DNA of 64,000 nt, from contig QVRM01006591.1 of the NCBI GenBank assembly GCA_003439945.1, positions 62,001 through 126,000 of the forward strand. Reading direction: 5' to 3'. Position numbers and translations under genes: made by a program. The stretch is from Dermanyssus gallinae (Eukaryota > Arthropoda > Arachnida > Mesostigmata > Dermanyssidae). The notes beneath the pieces were generated by a model, which saw nothing but the letters and a program-made list of their open reading frames with translations, was not told where the DNA came from and did no database searches. Positions 1 through 11,300 of this stretch are shown here, in pieces (the stretch's first letter is position 1; each line of letters starts with the position of its first letter).

Positions 1-589
1 ATACAGATAGCACCCATCGCTACATATGGTATTTCACTAATAATGGATAAGGTGGGAGTGGACGATTTGCAGTTAATTGATGGGGTAAGATTTTTCTTTT
101 TAATGAGGGCTTTTGCTCTTTCAAATACGTGCAGAAATAGAGTGGTCCACGTGTTGGAGAGTGGCCCACTGCTGAGAGAGGATTTGCAAAAACGATGAAA
201 TCTAAAGAAAACGTGCGCTTTTGACGTTTATATGCGGAACTGGCAAACCAAAATGAGTGAGGTAACCATAGGAATTTATGGGACAACAGCAATGAGGAGC
301 ACTAGGTGGAGGGCTAACGGGGTGAAAGATCGGCATTTAACCATAGCCTTTGCATCCCACGTATTTCATCACGTTCTGTGCAACGTGGAGGGCTTCCATG
401 AACCACAAGAAAAATGTCAATGCAAACAATGCTGGAGTAAATGTTATAAATACCACGCCGCGGTTTGTCCAGCGGTTCGGTTCATAGCAGAACTGGCAAA
501 ATGCTAGATTGATTTTTGTGTTGAAACAGTATGATGTTACATAAACACACTTATTCAGCCCGGGTGTTAATAAATAATTGAAAAAAAAA
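1..589 (+). pseudogene. LINE-A copy 1: 3' end of a non-LTR retrotransposon ORF
   Basis: The window opens inside the post-reverse-transcriptase region of a LINE polyprotein. Frame 1 reads from base 1 to the stop at 505-507, broken by one in-frame TGA at 196-198. It matches the relic at 4729-5300 along its whole length: APIATYGI here against APVASYGI there, then RALAL against RALGL, EDLQKR against EDLKRR, and FHHVLC against FHRDLC. The end carries a Cys/His motif of form C-x-C-x2-C-x3-C-x2-YH-x3-C at about residues 139-156 of this frame, typical of the C-terminal zinc knuckles of some LINE ORF2 proteins. AATAAA at 569-574 and a run of nine A at 581-589 suggest the 3' terminus. It is 5'-truncated by the window edge and is dead. 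The clade was not assigned. Confidence 0.7.
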
Positions 590-905
590 CAATTGTCTTG
601 TATGAAAGTTTCGAATTATTATACAAATATTAAAGATGGTCAAAGCTAACCTCTTGTGCGCCTGCGCCTTGCCTGCGCCGAGTCGCATCTCAAGATTCAA
701 GATTCAAATCGTGGTTTATTAAAGGAACTGCATTATACAATGCTTTAGTTCTTATTTAAAAAATATAAAATTGAATAATAATAATTATTATGAAAGGATT
801 AAGATATCTTGCTGTCAGCCATGGACAATCACAAAATAAGTTTGTTCAGCCTTGCAGAATCAGACATCCTAACACAACACAAATAGTACGTGTGCCTCCG
901 CCATG

Positions 906-3878
906 TCAACACCCATTAGTGAGTAACCATTTCTGGACCTCACGTGCAAAACAATTCAGGGAAGTGATGCGGCGAATGCGCTGTGGTATATTACTCCATA
1001 CCACGGGCAAGCGAGAAGCAACGGCTTGATGACTACATCTCTTAGTAACTAATGGCCCTACAAATGTTGTGGCACGCCTCGAGGTTCTACGAAACAAGGG
1101 AACAAGAGGAAACGAAACATCGTAGGGAATAATATTCCAAGTAATTTTAAAGCCCAGCACGGCAACCTTCAGCAAATATAATGAATCGATCGTGAGGAGA
1201 TTATGTGCCCCATAGAGATCACTGACGGAGTCTCTGCGTCGCCTGCCAAATACAGCTCTTAGCGCGTCGTTTTGTATTATACGCGCCCTACGAAGAACTA
1301 CCTCGAACCCACTACCCCATATAAGGATACCGTAGAGAAGAACTGGCAAAAACAGTGTTTTGTATACCATTATAAGGCCATCTATAGGTACTCCGATGAG
1401 CCGCATGCGAAAAAGCGTTGAGATTATGGCATAGCATTTGGGCCTGATATGGTCCAGATGGGCACGCCAACTCATGAACTCATGTAGTATAAGACCGAGG
1501 CATTTTGCGGTGTCAGAAAAGACCAACTCACTCCCTGCTAGATAGAATTTCCTGTTAAGGTGCATCCTTAGCTGGGGGGCTCGGAATAAAATAACGTTTG
1601 TCTTGCTAGTATTAACAGCAAGACCAAATTTATTGAAGATTGAAATAACTGTTTCCACTTGTGAGAGGAGGTAAGGCAACTCCGAATTGATTTCGGAAGC
1701 GTTGAGCCGAAAAAGTAACGTCGTGTCATCAGCAAAAGCGATCGGTTTGCCCAAGTTTTCTTTCTGGATATTCAAGAGAATAAAATTGATAAGGATTAAG
1801 AACAGCAGAGGTCCGAGCACTGAACCCTGGGGAGTACCGATATCTACCGGTCTCCATGCAGATTCGACTGTACCAACTCTCACTGCCTGGGTTCTTGAGG
1901 TTAGGTACGAGCGGAGCCAGACGATTGCACCCGATGAACACCCTAATACGTGCAGCATTTGTAGGAGGAATGCGTGGTTGAGACAATTGAAGGCAGCGGC
2001 TACATCCAGGAAAATTCCGAGACATATTTTTGTCGATTCTACTGAATCCACGACAGACTGCCATAAATGGGCGAGGGCCAGCTCCGTTGAACGACCATGG
2101 CGGAAGCCAAATTGCTGCGACGACAAAAAGTGAATGGACTCCAAATGTTGCTCAAACCTTGACAAAGCCGCTTTTTCTAGTATTTTGGACACATAATCCA
2201 CCAGGCTTATAGGACGGTAGCTGCCCGGTAGAGTTTTATCGCCTTTTTTTTTATAGAGCGGAGTTACATACGAGGCTTTGAGGCGTGTGGGGAAGATCCC
2301 AGAGGTAAAGGAGAGATTCACAATTTTTGTCAGGGGTCCGACAATGAAAGGGGCCGCTAACTTTAGAAGCTTACCGGGTATTCCCATAGCCCCAGAGCTC
2401 CAGCTCGCTTTTTGTTTGATTAGGAGTGAGTACACTTCGGACTTAGACACTGGGCGAAAACTCAATGATTTGCCCTTGTGGTTCCATAAATTTGCAAGAA
2501 TGGGCGCTAAATCGCCTTGTAGGCAGAGAGGCGCGGCAGTGACCGAACCAATAGTTGCAAAGTGCCGATTGAGCTCATCGGCAATTTCTTGTGGTTCGGT
2601 AACAGACCGATTAGGAGATACAGTCAGAGTGGGAGGCAGTTCTACTGAACGGTTTTGTTTACCACATGTTTTATTGATGAAGTTCCAGAGATTTCTTGAG
2701 TCGCTGCGCAACGAATCGAACCGTGATCTGTAAAAAGCAGTTCTAGCGGCGCGTAAGCCACAAAGATACCGCCTACGGCTCTCTTGATATAAAAGTTTAC
2801 TCTCGGGAGAATTCATCTTTTTGTGCCTCCGATACATCTTATTGGCGTGCCGGCGGAGCCGTCGCAATCCAGGAGAAAATGAGAATGACCCTTTCGGCGC
2901 GCCGTCTCTGCGAGTTTTAGTGCGCAGTGGAAAAGAAGACTCGTAGAGGTTAAAAAGAATATCTCGAAAAGCCTCAAGAGCTAAGTCGACGTCTGCTGCA
3001 TCGAACACGGTGAGCCAGGATGATTTGCCGACGCGGCTTAAAAAAAGATCGATGCTAGCTCTATCGTGTGCCCGATAAGGCACGCGAGATTCAACCTGAG
3101 GTGCCTTGCCCTCTTCGCCGTCATCAGAAATGAAGACAAAGACTGGTAGATGGTCTGAAAAAAGCAAGGTGTCGAGAATCGCTGGTTGGACAATAGAAAA
3201 GCCGGAGCAGTTACAAACTGCGATATGGTCAATACAAGTGCGGGAGAGGGGACGTGTGACACGATCGATAAGATGGATCAGATCCCTGCACGAAAAGAAG
3301 GAGATATAGTCTGCGGGCGACGGTTCGGCTAACAAATTGACATTCGCATCACCGAGAGCTAGGCAAGGAAGTGAGGAGCTTCTGGGCAAAATATCATCCA
3401 AAATGTTGAGCAAAGTATCTTTATAAATTGCATTGCTCGAGTAGAAACCTACGATATAGCCTTCAAAGTCCATATGCTTTTTAATATGGACACGTACCGC
3501 TTGCACGTTACCGTCGGCACTGCTTAGCCCAAAAGATGCGAGAACCTTGCAGGTTGAACGAACAAAGATTCCAACCCCACCTCCAAGCCTGTCAACATTT
3601 CTATGTGACGCAAAAAAGTCAAACCCCTCAAGTGAATAAGCCGGAATGTCAACATCCTTCAGCCATGTCTCACTAACAACCACAGCGTCGATTTGCGCTC
3701 CCTCATCACTAAGAAAGCCACTCAAATTTTCCAACTGTCCCGACTTTTTTAGTCCCAGGGTGCCTGCATTTAGATGCATAACCGCAAGCTTACTTTTGTT
3801 CCTGTGGAGATAGGGCCACTCTTCGCAGCCGCGAATATTTGTACTACTCAAAAAGTCATTGTGGATGTGCTTATACAT
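906..3878 (-). CDS. LINE-B ORF2: endonuclease/reverse transcriptase, intact 990 aa
   Basis: This protein nicks target DNA and copies the element RNA into the nick. Residues about 30-250 form an exonuclease-endonuclease-phosphatase domain: LNAGT near 36-40, SETW with Glu70, LGDANVN with Asp177 and Asn179, IDH at 216-218 and SDH at 241-243. Residues about 480-780 are the reverse transcriptase: YRPISL near 554-559, motif A FLDVAAAF with Asp625, PQGSVLGPLLF at 683-693 and the catalytic box FADD at 715-718. The rest, to residue 990, is the usual post-RT region without an obvious zinc knuckle. Frame stops lie upstream of the chosen Met, and 990 aa is a normal length for CR1/Jockey-like ORF2. The absence of any stop or frameshift suggests recent insertion. 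Whether it is active cannot be told from one copy. Confidence 0.85.
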   Translation of the reverse strand: MYKHIHNDFLSSTNIRGCEEWPYLHRNKSKLAVMHLNAGTLGLKKSGQLENLSGFLSDEGAQIDAVVVSETWLKDVDIPAYSLEGFDFFASHRNVDRLGGGVGIFVRSTCKVLASFGLSSADGNVQAVRVHIKKHMDFEGYIVGFYSSNAIYKDTLLNILDDILPRSSSLPCLALGDANVNLLAEPSPADYISFFSCRDLIHLIDRVTRPLSRTCIDHIAVCNCSGFSIVQPAILDTLLFSDHLPVFVFISDDGEEGKAPQVESRVPYRAHDRASIDLFLSRVGKSSWLTVFDAADVDLALEAFRDILFNLYESSFPLRTKTRRDGAPKGSFSFSPGLRRLRRHANKMYRRHKKMNSPESKLLYQESRRRYLCGLRAARTAFYRSRFDSLRSDSRNLWNFINKTCGKQNRSVELPPTLTVSPNRSVTEPQEIADELNRHFATIGSVTAAPLCLQGDLAPILANLWNHKGKSLSFRPVSKSEVYSLLIKQKASWSSGAMGIPGKLLKLAAPFIVGPLTKIVNLSFTSGIFPTRLKASYVTPLYKKKGDKTLPGSYRPISLVDYVSKILEKAALSRFEQHLESIHFLSSQQFGFRHGRSTELALAHLWQSVVDSVESTKICLGIFLDVAAAFNCLNHAFLLQMLHVLGCSSGAIVWLRSYLTSRTQAVRVGTVESAWRPVDIGTPQGSVLGPLLFLILINFILLNIQKENLGKPIAFADDTTLLFRLNASEINSELPYLLSQVETVISIFNKFGLAVNTSKTNVILFRAPQLRMHLNRKFYLAGSELVFSDTAKCLGLILHEFMSWRAHLDHIRPKCYAIISTLFRMRLIGVPIDGLIMVYKTLFLPVLLYGILIWGSGFEVVLRRARIIQNDALRAVFGRRRRDSVSDLYGAHNLLTIDSLYLLKVAVLGFKITWNIIPYDVSFPLVPLFRRTSRRATTFVGPLVTKRCSHQAVASRLPVVWSNIPQRIRRITSLNCFAREVQKWLLTNGC

Positions 3879-3938
3879 AATATAAGTAGAGATTAAAATC
3901 TAAAACTCTAATTATTAGTACAGACCGCACTTTTTAAA

Positions 3939-4728
3939 CTATTTAAAAACTGATAGAAGTGGATGGATTGCGTCGAGAAGCTTCTTTAGACAGGATGCTG
4001 CTCGCGGTGATACAGCTTTGAGAACTCGCAAGATGGGTTTCAGCCCAGAGAAGAGTGAAGACGGCTTTAACAAGGAAGTTGGTTGTTTTCGCTTGGTTGA
4101 AGTGTTTGGTCTACAGATTCTAAGTGGACGCTTTGTAGCAGGTACAGTCGATTTGGCAGGAATTGTAGAAACGACCGGCAGATTGACACGTATTTCTGGG
4201 CCAGCTGAAGTCTCGACAACTAGCGAGCGAACTACCGCAGCGTATGTAGGCTTTGCCGGGGAATTAGTCGCCACTGTAGCTTGACGGTCCTCGTGAATAG
4301 CCAAAGGGGGGTTTCGGGTCTGAGTCGGCCGAGTCAACAACCTTCAGCGTTTTGGCGTTAGGCAGCTCCTGGCTGATACGTTGCATGAGGCGGCACTCCA
4401 TCAGGGCCTTTCGTTTTTCAATCTCATATGCCCGGAGCGGGCATGCCGCGGAGGACGATGAGTGTGGACCTTTACAATTTACGCATTTGGGTGCATTGCG
4501 GCAACTTGCCACTAGGTGCCCTGGCTGCCCACACTGTTTGCACGCGATGTTACTGCGGCAATTTGCTGCAATATGGCCCAGTTTCAAGCATTTATAGCAT
4601 GCAGTAGGAGCTCCTGCGTGCAGAGTAACTTTGTGCGTTCTGGAAGCCAGAAACACATCTGACGGCGGTATCCTGTTAAATTGCAGAAGCACACGATCTG
4701 ATAGGCCATTCAACGACGGCACCACAGC
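3939..4728 (-). pseudogene. LINE-B ORF1: gag-like CCHC protein, frameshifted and truncated
   Basis: This is the nucleic-acid-binding ORF1 protein of the LINE. The upstream reading frame (4725 down to 4264) carries three zinc knuckles in a row: CYKCLKLGHIAANC, CKQCGQPGHLVASC and a C-x2-C-x3-H-x6-C variant. This triple array is typical of Jockey/CR1-type ORF1. The downstream half continues in another frame (4340 down to 3939) with a Pro/Ser/Thr- and Lys/Arg-rich tail, so an indel lies between about 4340 and 4264. The N-terminal region expected before the knuckles is absent because the element is 5'-truncated. ORF2 starts about 60 bases downstream. Confidence 0.7.
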
Positions 4729-5300
4729 ACACGATGCCGCGTGGTACCTAGGGCAGCTTTCACCACATCATATACAGATACATGTATCTACAGGTGCATG
4801 AAGCCCCCTCGCCTCGTCCCGCATAAATCGCGGTGAAAGCCATGAACAGCGAAGCGCGTGAGAATGTGTCGGTTCGTTCGTTCGGCCTGTTTCCATGTTT
4901 CAGAGGTAATCGCACCCGTGTTATAGAAATCAGGATCGATCTCCGCCATTTTTCCCTCCCAAGAGCTGATGAATTGCACGTAGGCCGGAGTGGAAGCGAG
5001 TTTGAACCTACGCTTTAGGTCCTCTATAAAAAACAGCGTGTCACCTAGCAGATAGACGTATCTATTCAGCGATGTACGATGCAGACCCAGAGCGCGCTTC
5101 AGGAATGCAGGCTTGATCCGCTCGAGCTTTTCGAGTTGTGCCGACGAGAGATGATCCCAGATGACCTGTATACCGTAGGAAGCGACTGGCGCCACCGTCA
5201 TGTTAAACAAAGCAAACATTGTTCGTAAGGATAGTCTCGAATGAGTTTCTATACCAAAAAACGTGTTAAAAAAACGTTTTACGTGTTCTCAAGTTCCAGG
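4729..5300 (-). pseudogene. LINE-A copy 2: post-RT and C-terminal zinc-motif relic
   Basis: Same family as the relic at 1-589, in opposite orientation. The minus frame reads LSLRT then APVASYGIQVIWDHL, KRALGLHRTSLNR and WEGKMAEIDPDFYNTG, and ends after RFAVHGFHRDLC. A shift of frame then gives CICI, a stop codon, CGESC and YHAASC. This reproduces the C-x-C-x2-C-x3-C-x2-YH-x3-C spacing of copy 1. The sequence then passes without spacer into LINE-B ORF1. The RT core is missing, so the copy is 5'-truncated and inactive. Confidence 0.7.
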
Positions 5301-7538
5301 AACTAGAATTAATTTTTTTTTTAAGGAAGTTGTTTTCAATAAAATTCCAAGCACTGGACGGATCGAATTATTCGATTGCGTATAAATATAAAGGCTTTAA
5401 TTTGAGTAAGATAGAAAATGCAAAAGCTAGGGATTGAGAACTGCAGCATAAATGTGGAACAAACAGACTAGTTGATAATACTAGCGAGGTTATTCCAGCT
5501 TAGTCATCAAGATACGAGTGTTCTAAACATCTCATCACACAATCTCTACAGATGAAAAAGTTCAAGGAAAAACGGCTGTCCGCACAAAGTGTCTCGAGAA
5601 GATGTTTGTCTAGAAGATTCAATAAAGACTTTGTTCTCAGGAAGCACCCGACTACACCAACAACTAAAATTGCATTTTACTACGCCTATATGCACAATGT
5701 ATCAGAGCCACGTTTATATATACTCGACATGATTACACGAGTGTTACGCATCTCCCTTTATTCCTGTATTCCGAAAGGCATTTTTATCCATTCTACTAAT
5801 TTCTATTCACATCGCATCAATGCCGATTGTATCGCCACGGAGAAATCAAATGATGCCCGGTGTGCGTCTTTCTGTGTTGTCTTATTGAAATGCAATGACC
5901 AGAACACCTACACCAGTTGCACAGAAGGGCTCCATATGAAGGTCAACCAACACCTTGCTCTTAGGAGAGAATGACCCCTCTTTCTCTCATATAAACATGA
6001 TCAACCCTCGCAGTGGAAAAAGAGTCCAAATGTTTCGCACAAAACGCGCTAATATATGTATGACCCGAAGATGCAGCCTTGACTTTATCTGGCCAAAGGG
6101 ACGCCCGACTGCATCAACGACTGAAATTATATTTTCCAACTCTAATGTCATGTACCTTGTTTTTGTAAGTAAATACCCTTTCCTATTCTATATTAGTTTA
6201 TCAAATCAATCGCGGCGCAAGAGGTAGATACCTCTACTAGTGATTTCAATGTCGTCCTATAACCGGAAAGCATAATGCTTGTATTAGGAGATTCTTCACT
6301 GTCATAAAAAAAACTTTCAATTGAAGTGTAACATTGCTCTTACAATTAAGCAAATAAAGCTGTAACATGTTGTATATTAAATTGTTAATGGAAAGAAACT
6401 TGTTTTGCGATTAACATTGTCAGTTATTCTATTTTTTAATGGCTTTATTTAGTTTCAGGTTTACGTGTTGATATTCTTCGAACAAAATAAATGATATTTT
6501 GCAAATCTGGAAAATCCACCGTGGTATATAGCAATGTTAACCTACGATTTATAACAATTTATATGGGCCTCTATATCGAACAGAGTATTACAAATATTAA
6601 ACGGGTACCGAGCGGTGATGCTTGTTTCGTTGATCGTGCATATATGCTTAATCTGAAGTTGATGATAGGATTGAACTTCCCCTTGAGACGACATCGCTCT
6701 GGAGGGGTAATTTGTTTTTTGGTGGGCAATCTTTCTTGTGGGCGCAGAGTTGGACGGATTAGGAACCTTTCGCTCAGCCAGTCTCACGTATTCATGGGCT
6801 ATGCTGGCATGCTGAGAGAAGTATCTTATTTACATAAACGCAGCGCCGAGTCAGTGGATCTTGTTGAGGTACACGCAATAGCTGCTGCTTTTAAAAGGGC
6901 AAGGCTATATATAGTATAGCGACACGTCTAAGGACACAAGTGACAACACGCCACACAAGCTATCCAAAACGGACGTTGGAGGTGTTTCAAAGTGATCACT
7001 ACTTTTTGTGATTCTACCGCTCGAATTGCTTTTCTCACTTTGCTTCTAAAAACCGCTACCATTCGATGTTATAGTGACCCCCAGATAAGTGACTTTGTTT
7101 ACAAAATCTTCTACCTTACTGGGTTTCTGGTTTCAAAGAAGTACTCAAGTCTATCTGATATTGTCCCCGGAAATATTTTATTCTTGTGATTCTTAGGTGT
7201 TATTTCCCTCCAGGGTTTTAGCTTTGTTTCCATACATTTCCCATTAGATATAACATTTCTATTGTTAAAAAAAATCGAAGAGAGTCTTATATTTGTTTTT
7301 ATATGTGCTCATTGCTAAGAGAGATTTGGGAAACTCTATCCAAGCCCAGAAGACTGTTATACGCGGTATTTATAGATCTTAAGCCCATCTTTGTCTCACA
7401 ACTTGAGCATCTCTCTTTCAGGTCGATTACGCGAATCGAGCCATCTTGAGGTTAAGCAAAATGTGTAAACTCCATAGGACCCACTGAACCATGTTTTACT
7501 TACGTTGCTTCTGGCATATTGTGGCTACTGGCTACTGG

Positions 7539-7540
<2 letters not shown>
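5301..7540. other. AT-rich stretch, no recognised gene
   Basis: Three plus-strand open frames of 140 aa (5552-5974), 90 aa (5955-6227) and 142 aa (6491-6919) occur, but none resembles a known family to me. The first two overlap an old direct duplication, listed separately. The 142-aa frame is followed by a TATATATA tract near 6908. These frames could be chance or decayed repeat sequence. Confidence 0.3.
5530..6135 (+). repeat. Diverged direct duplication, offset about 455 bp
   Basis: About 150 bp near 5530-5680 recur in diverged form near 5990-6135. Shared landmarks are TAAACAT, CGCACAAA, GAAGAT, GACTTT and ACCCGACTACA/GCCCGACTGCA followed by CAAC(A/G)ACT(A/G)AAATT. Both halves fall in open frames, but the translations are only weakly similar. 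No element type was identified. Confidence 0.5.

Positions 7541-7573
<33 letters not shown>
7541..7573. repeat. (TA)n microsatellite
   Basis: Thirty-three bases of uninterrupted alternating T and A. It is one of about forty such arrays in the window. Confidence 0.95.
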
Positions 7574-7575
<2 letters not shown>

Positions 7576-7797
7576 GTTGTAAAGTAATCCCGATAAAACA
7601 GTACCCCGGCCACCCAGACAAGAAGTGAAGAGAACGACTGGATTTTAGTGGGTTTGTGAACACGCTACCGTGGCTTTAACAACACAGCCCGGTGACCCTC
7701 GTGCATTTGACCAGGTAATATCTACTGTAGAAATATTTATGTATACATACATATGCATTATTATTATTTAAAATAGATCCATAAGTGTACATACTAG

Positions 7798-7985
7798 TAA
7801 AGTTTTCGGGCTGACCCTCAGCCAAGATTTAACGTCCACGGAACTGTTTTTCACATTGCTTCATAGACGGACTAACCCCATAAATACAAATGTGGGGCAA
7901 CGGTGGGGCTCGAACCCGCGCACCTGCTATGTGTCTCCTCCGGTTGCGAGGCGCAGACTTAAGCCACCACGCCACCAGGCTCGAC
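7798..7985 (-). mobile_element. SINE-1 copy a (tRNA-derived SINE)
   Basis: On the minus strand the element starts with a tRNA-like head: A box TGGCGTGGTGG and B box GGTTCGAGCCC-type, the B box lying near 7909-7920. A conserved body of about 110 bp follows, ending GGGTCAGCCCGAAAACTTTA. It is flanked by a 17-bp target-site duplication with two mismatches: ATAAGTGTACATACTAG at 7781-7797 and its partner at 7986-8002. There is no poly(A) tail. Confidence 0.8.
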
Positions 7986-8002
7986 ATAAGTGTATGTACT
8001 AG

Positions 8003-8286
8003 CCATAGCAGAATCATTGGCATTGAAGCTGTCGAAGTCTCATTTCGTCGTCGATTTGTTTGCGGTAGTGAACCTGTTAGCGGAAGGACAAACTTTTTGC
8101 GTTGTGGTGCGGGCGGCGTTCTGGTGAGCACAAAATATTCGTCACATGCGCGATCTTTTATCTGTCGCTGTGGCCGCCCTTGTCACTGCGGTGGCAATCG
8201 TGTGGCGTACGATATATGTAGGTATGGGTCTGTATGAATGTATGTGTTTATATACGTGTGAGTGTATAAATGTATATATATATTAT

Positions 8287-8322
<36 letters not shown>

Positions 8323-11300
8323 ACATTTGTGTTGCGCTATTTATGTCTCTCTGTCTGTCTGTATGTATGGCGCGTTCAGAGCACGACTACACCGTTTTCG
8401 AAGATCGGGTCCAAGCCGAAATTCTGCTAGGCGTAAAGTTGTTGTCTGCGATGTGCCCGTTGCCCCGTTGTAGCTTCTGCTGCTGTGACGACTGCAGCAG
8501 CCAGGGGCAAAATCGGAATTTCAGGCGCGAGGGGTGCTGCTGCTGCTGTTGTTAATGTTGTTGTTGTTGCTGTTGTTGTTGTTATTGTTGCTATTGTTGT
8601 TGTTGTTGTTGTTGCCGTCGCGACTGATGTTGCTATGACAGCTGCTCCTGCAGAAGCTCTAGAAGCTGGTATTCTTGTCGATACTTCTTCTCTTGCTTCT
8701 GCAGAAGCAAGTCGATACTTCTCGTTCTGCTACTGCTACTTCTGCTGCTGCTGCGGAAGATGATGTCCTTGTATGTGTGTGTGCGCGATGGCCATGTGGT
8801 GTTGTTCTAACTCGTGCGTGAGTCCGTCCATCTATCCGTCCGTTCACGCGTGCCGACAAACCAGCCATCGCCGTTTCTCCTCGCCCGTTTGCGGCGGGCG
8901 AACGGGGGAGCGCGTGAGGGCTCTTTCCATGCGGCATACGGCATACGACCGCGCATCGTGTATTTCTATCTGACTGTCTGACTGTCTGACTGACTGTCTG
9001 TCTGTCTATCTGTGTATCTATCTATCTATCTATCTACCGGTGTGTCTATCTGTCCATCTAGATATCTAGCTATTTCACATGTAAACTCACAGATGACGAC
9101 AGTGAACTGTTCGGGTGTCAGTGAGTGATTCGTCGCCACCGAAACTTGCGTTGCGTTCCCACAGTCTGGACGCTATGACCACGACACCTCGACGACCACC
9201 TTGACCTTGTGCGCCAGCTCGAGAGAGTTGTGTCAGCACACAGCGCCGCAAAAAGGTCCCAGATCAGCGAAGTTTGTTTGTGTGGCCTTCGTGAAGTCTT
9301 TCTCCTCTTCCGCCGTTGCCGCCGTTGCCGCCGCATCTGGCGTGTTCCTCTGTGTGATTCCGTCTACTGTGCTCCGTCGGCGATCTGTCCCGCTTACCGC
9401 TCGGCGCTCTACATATACTACTCAAACCCGTCAGCACTGTCAAATCTTGTCATATATATATATATATATTTGTGTATATATATAGTGCTGCTATCTGCGT
9501 TAGACATTGTGTCGCCGTGCCGAGCACGCTAGGCCGGGCCCACCCTCGTACCTAGCGTTGCAAATACTTTGCAAGCGTTCGTTTTCGAGAACAAAAGTGC
9601 ACACTACCGTACTAGACCTTTACTAGACTCTCCCCTCGAACTTGGGTTGATAGAAGGCCCAATTCCAGTCACTGCTGGCCCGATGCTTGTGCCCGACGCA
9701 CGCTCATACATGTAAGACATTCATGCCGCGTTAACCAGTTAATTGCTCAACTTCGTACACTAACCGGATGGCGCGTCAACAATGATAGTGACGACAGTTA
9801 GAACAACTTGAACACGCACCAACAACGCGGGTGACACGGTGCATCGTTACGTCGACAGATAATTTATCAACGAACAGAAGACAACCAGCCGTTCGCGGAA
9901 AGCCGACGAATTACACCTCACCGCTTTGCGCCTCCAAGTCCACCATCTCCTGTCACTTGGCGCTGGGACTTAGCGCCACCATCGGGAAGAACGGCGCAAA
10001 TCGGACCAGCTTAAACAGCACAGGCCACAAACAGTGGCGGCAAACAAAGAACTGAGTGTGCTCAGACAACAGACAACAGCGACCTCTCAGCGCTCAGAGT
10101 CTCCCGCCAGACTTCTGAGACTCTTCGGCACCTCAGCCAGCCGTGCAGTGGACTTCCATTTCGGCAAAATCTGTCACGGCGGGACGGAACGGAACAGTTC
10201 TAGCAGCATAATCGAACCCACTTTACTTTAGTACGGATTGTTGGCTGATACGAAACACGAACCACCACTCATCATCATTGCCATCATCATTTCGTCGTTA
10301 CCATTTTAGCCACCCATTCGCGTGCCCATATTTTAGGACTCTAGGATTTTGGACTGGATTGAACTGTTACTGCTGGACTTGCAGCGGCAGTCGAAATTGT
10401 TGTTGCAGGAGCCCTGCATTCGTTCGCTGGAATTCGTACGCGCGTACTTATGTACGTACGTTCATAGAAGAGACATTTGAACATCAATTTGCCGCCGAGC
10501 AGCGAGGAAGCGAATGAGGGGAAACAGCTGGCTACCAACTTTTGCACCGCACGCAACCACGACGGCGACTCGCAGCATCTTTGTTGCCACCACGGCATCA
10601 TCTATCTGTTGTCGAGCGCGTTGTGGTCAGCCGCATCTGAACAGCAATCTGGACAATTGTAACTAACCGGCAACGTAATCACGGGCAGTTAGCTGGCAGC
10701 TGTCGAGACAGGTTGACCTTGACGAAGACTCTTCTGTTTCAATTTTCGACTGCTTTTTGCCTCCTCTTCTTCATCTTCTGCTTAAAGTACTTCTTCTACT
10801 GTCGTCTTGTGTTTGCCGTTAAACCGAAGGCGGGCCGGGCCGTTCTCGCGAGACGACGCTCTCGAACCGCAAGCCACCCGTGCCTGAGCATTTGTTGTCG
10901 ACGTCGTCGTCGTCATTGTCGTTGCTGCCACGCTTTTCCAACCAACAAACAAAGCAATCAGCCTGGCGTTCTGGCCAACTTCTCCCGAGGAGGAGATAAT
11001 CAGTCATATGAATAATAATAATAATAATGATAAGCTGATAATTAGCTGGCTATCTAGCGACAGAGATAGTTAAATTGCTGTGCTGCTTTTAGCTAACGCC
11101 CGTGCAGGTATTCCGGCATTCCGACATCATCATAATCATCATCAGAGTCCCTGTCAGCGGCGCTTGTCCGAAGAAGTACGAAGTCTTCTGCCAAGAAAAG
11201 AGCAGAAGTTTGTGTTTACGAACCGAACAGTGACTGCGACAGTGTGGCGAATTCTGCTGGCACCACCTGTCAGCCTGTTACTAGCACCCTTCATCGGTGG

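Larger units (their letters stand above)
689..4728 (-). mobile_element. LINE-B: CR1/Jockey-like non-LTR retrotransposon, 5'-truncated
   Basis: A two-ORF LINE on the minus strand: a gag-like ORF1 with three CCHC knuckles (3939-4728, frameshifted) followed by an intact ORF2 with endonuclease and reverse transcriptase (906-3878). The 3' UTR contains AATAAA shortly before the end. The element finishes in short direct repeats of unit TTGAATC near 689-709, the kind of short tandem repeat that ends CR1/L2-like LINEs, instead of poly(A). At the 5' side the ORF1 sequence begins abruptly where a LINE-A relic stops. The N-terminal part of ORF1 and the 5' UTR are therefore missing. Placement in CR1 versus Jockey needs a tree. 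Confidence 0.75.

Noticed and set aside
7900..7985. tRNA genes at the SINE-1 and SINE-2 heads (also 35660-35740, 37500-37578, 42480-42566, 43211-43285, 46020-46108, 46770-46851)
   Set aside because: A and B boxes are present, but each head is followed by the same body sequence in every copy and flanked by target duplications, so they are SINEs.
8970..9045. Regular TGTC/TATC spacing as a CRISPR-like array
   Set aside because: It is a continuous tetranucleotide microsatellite without spacers.
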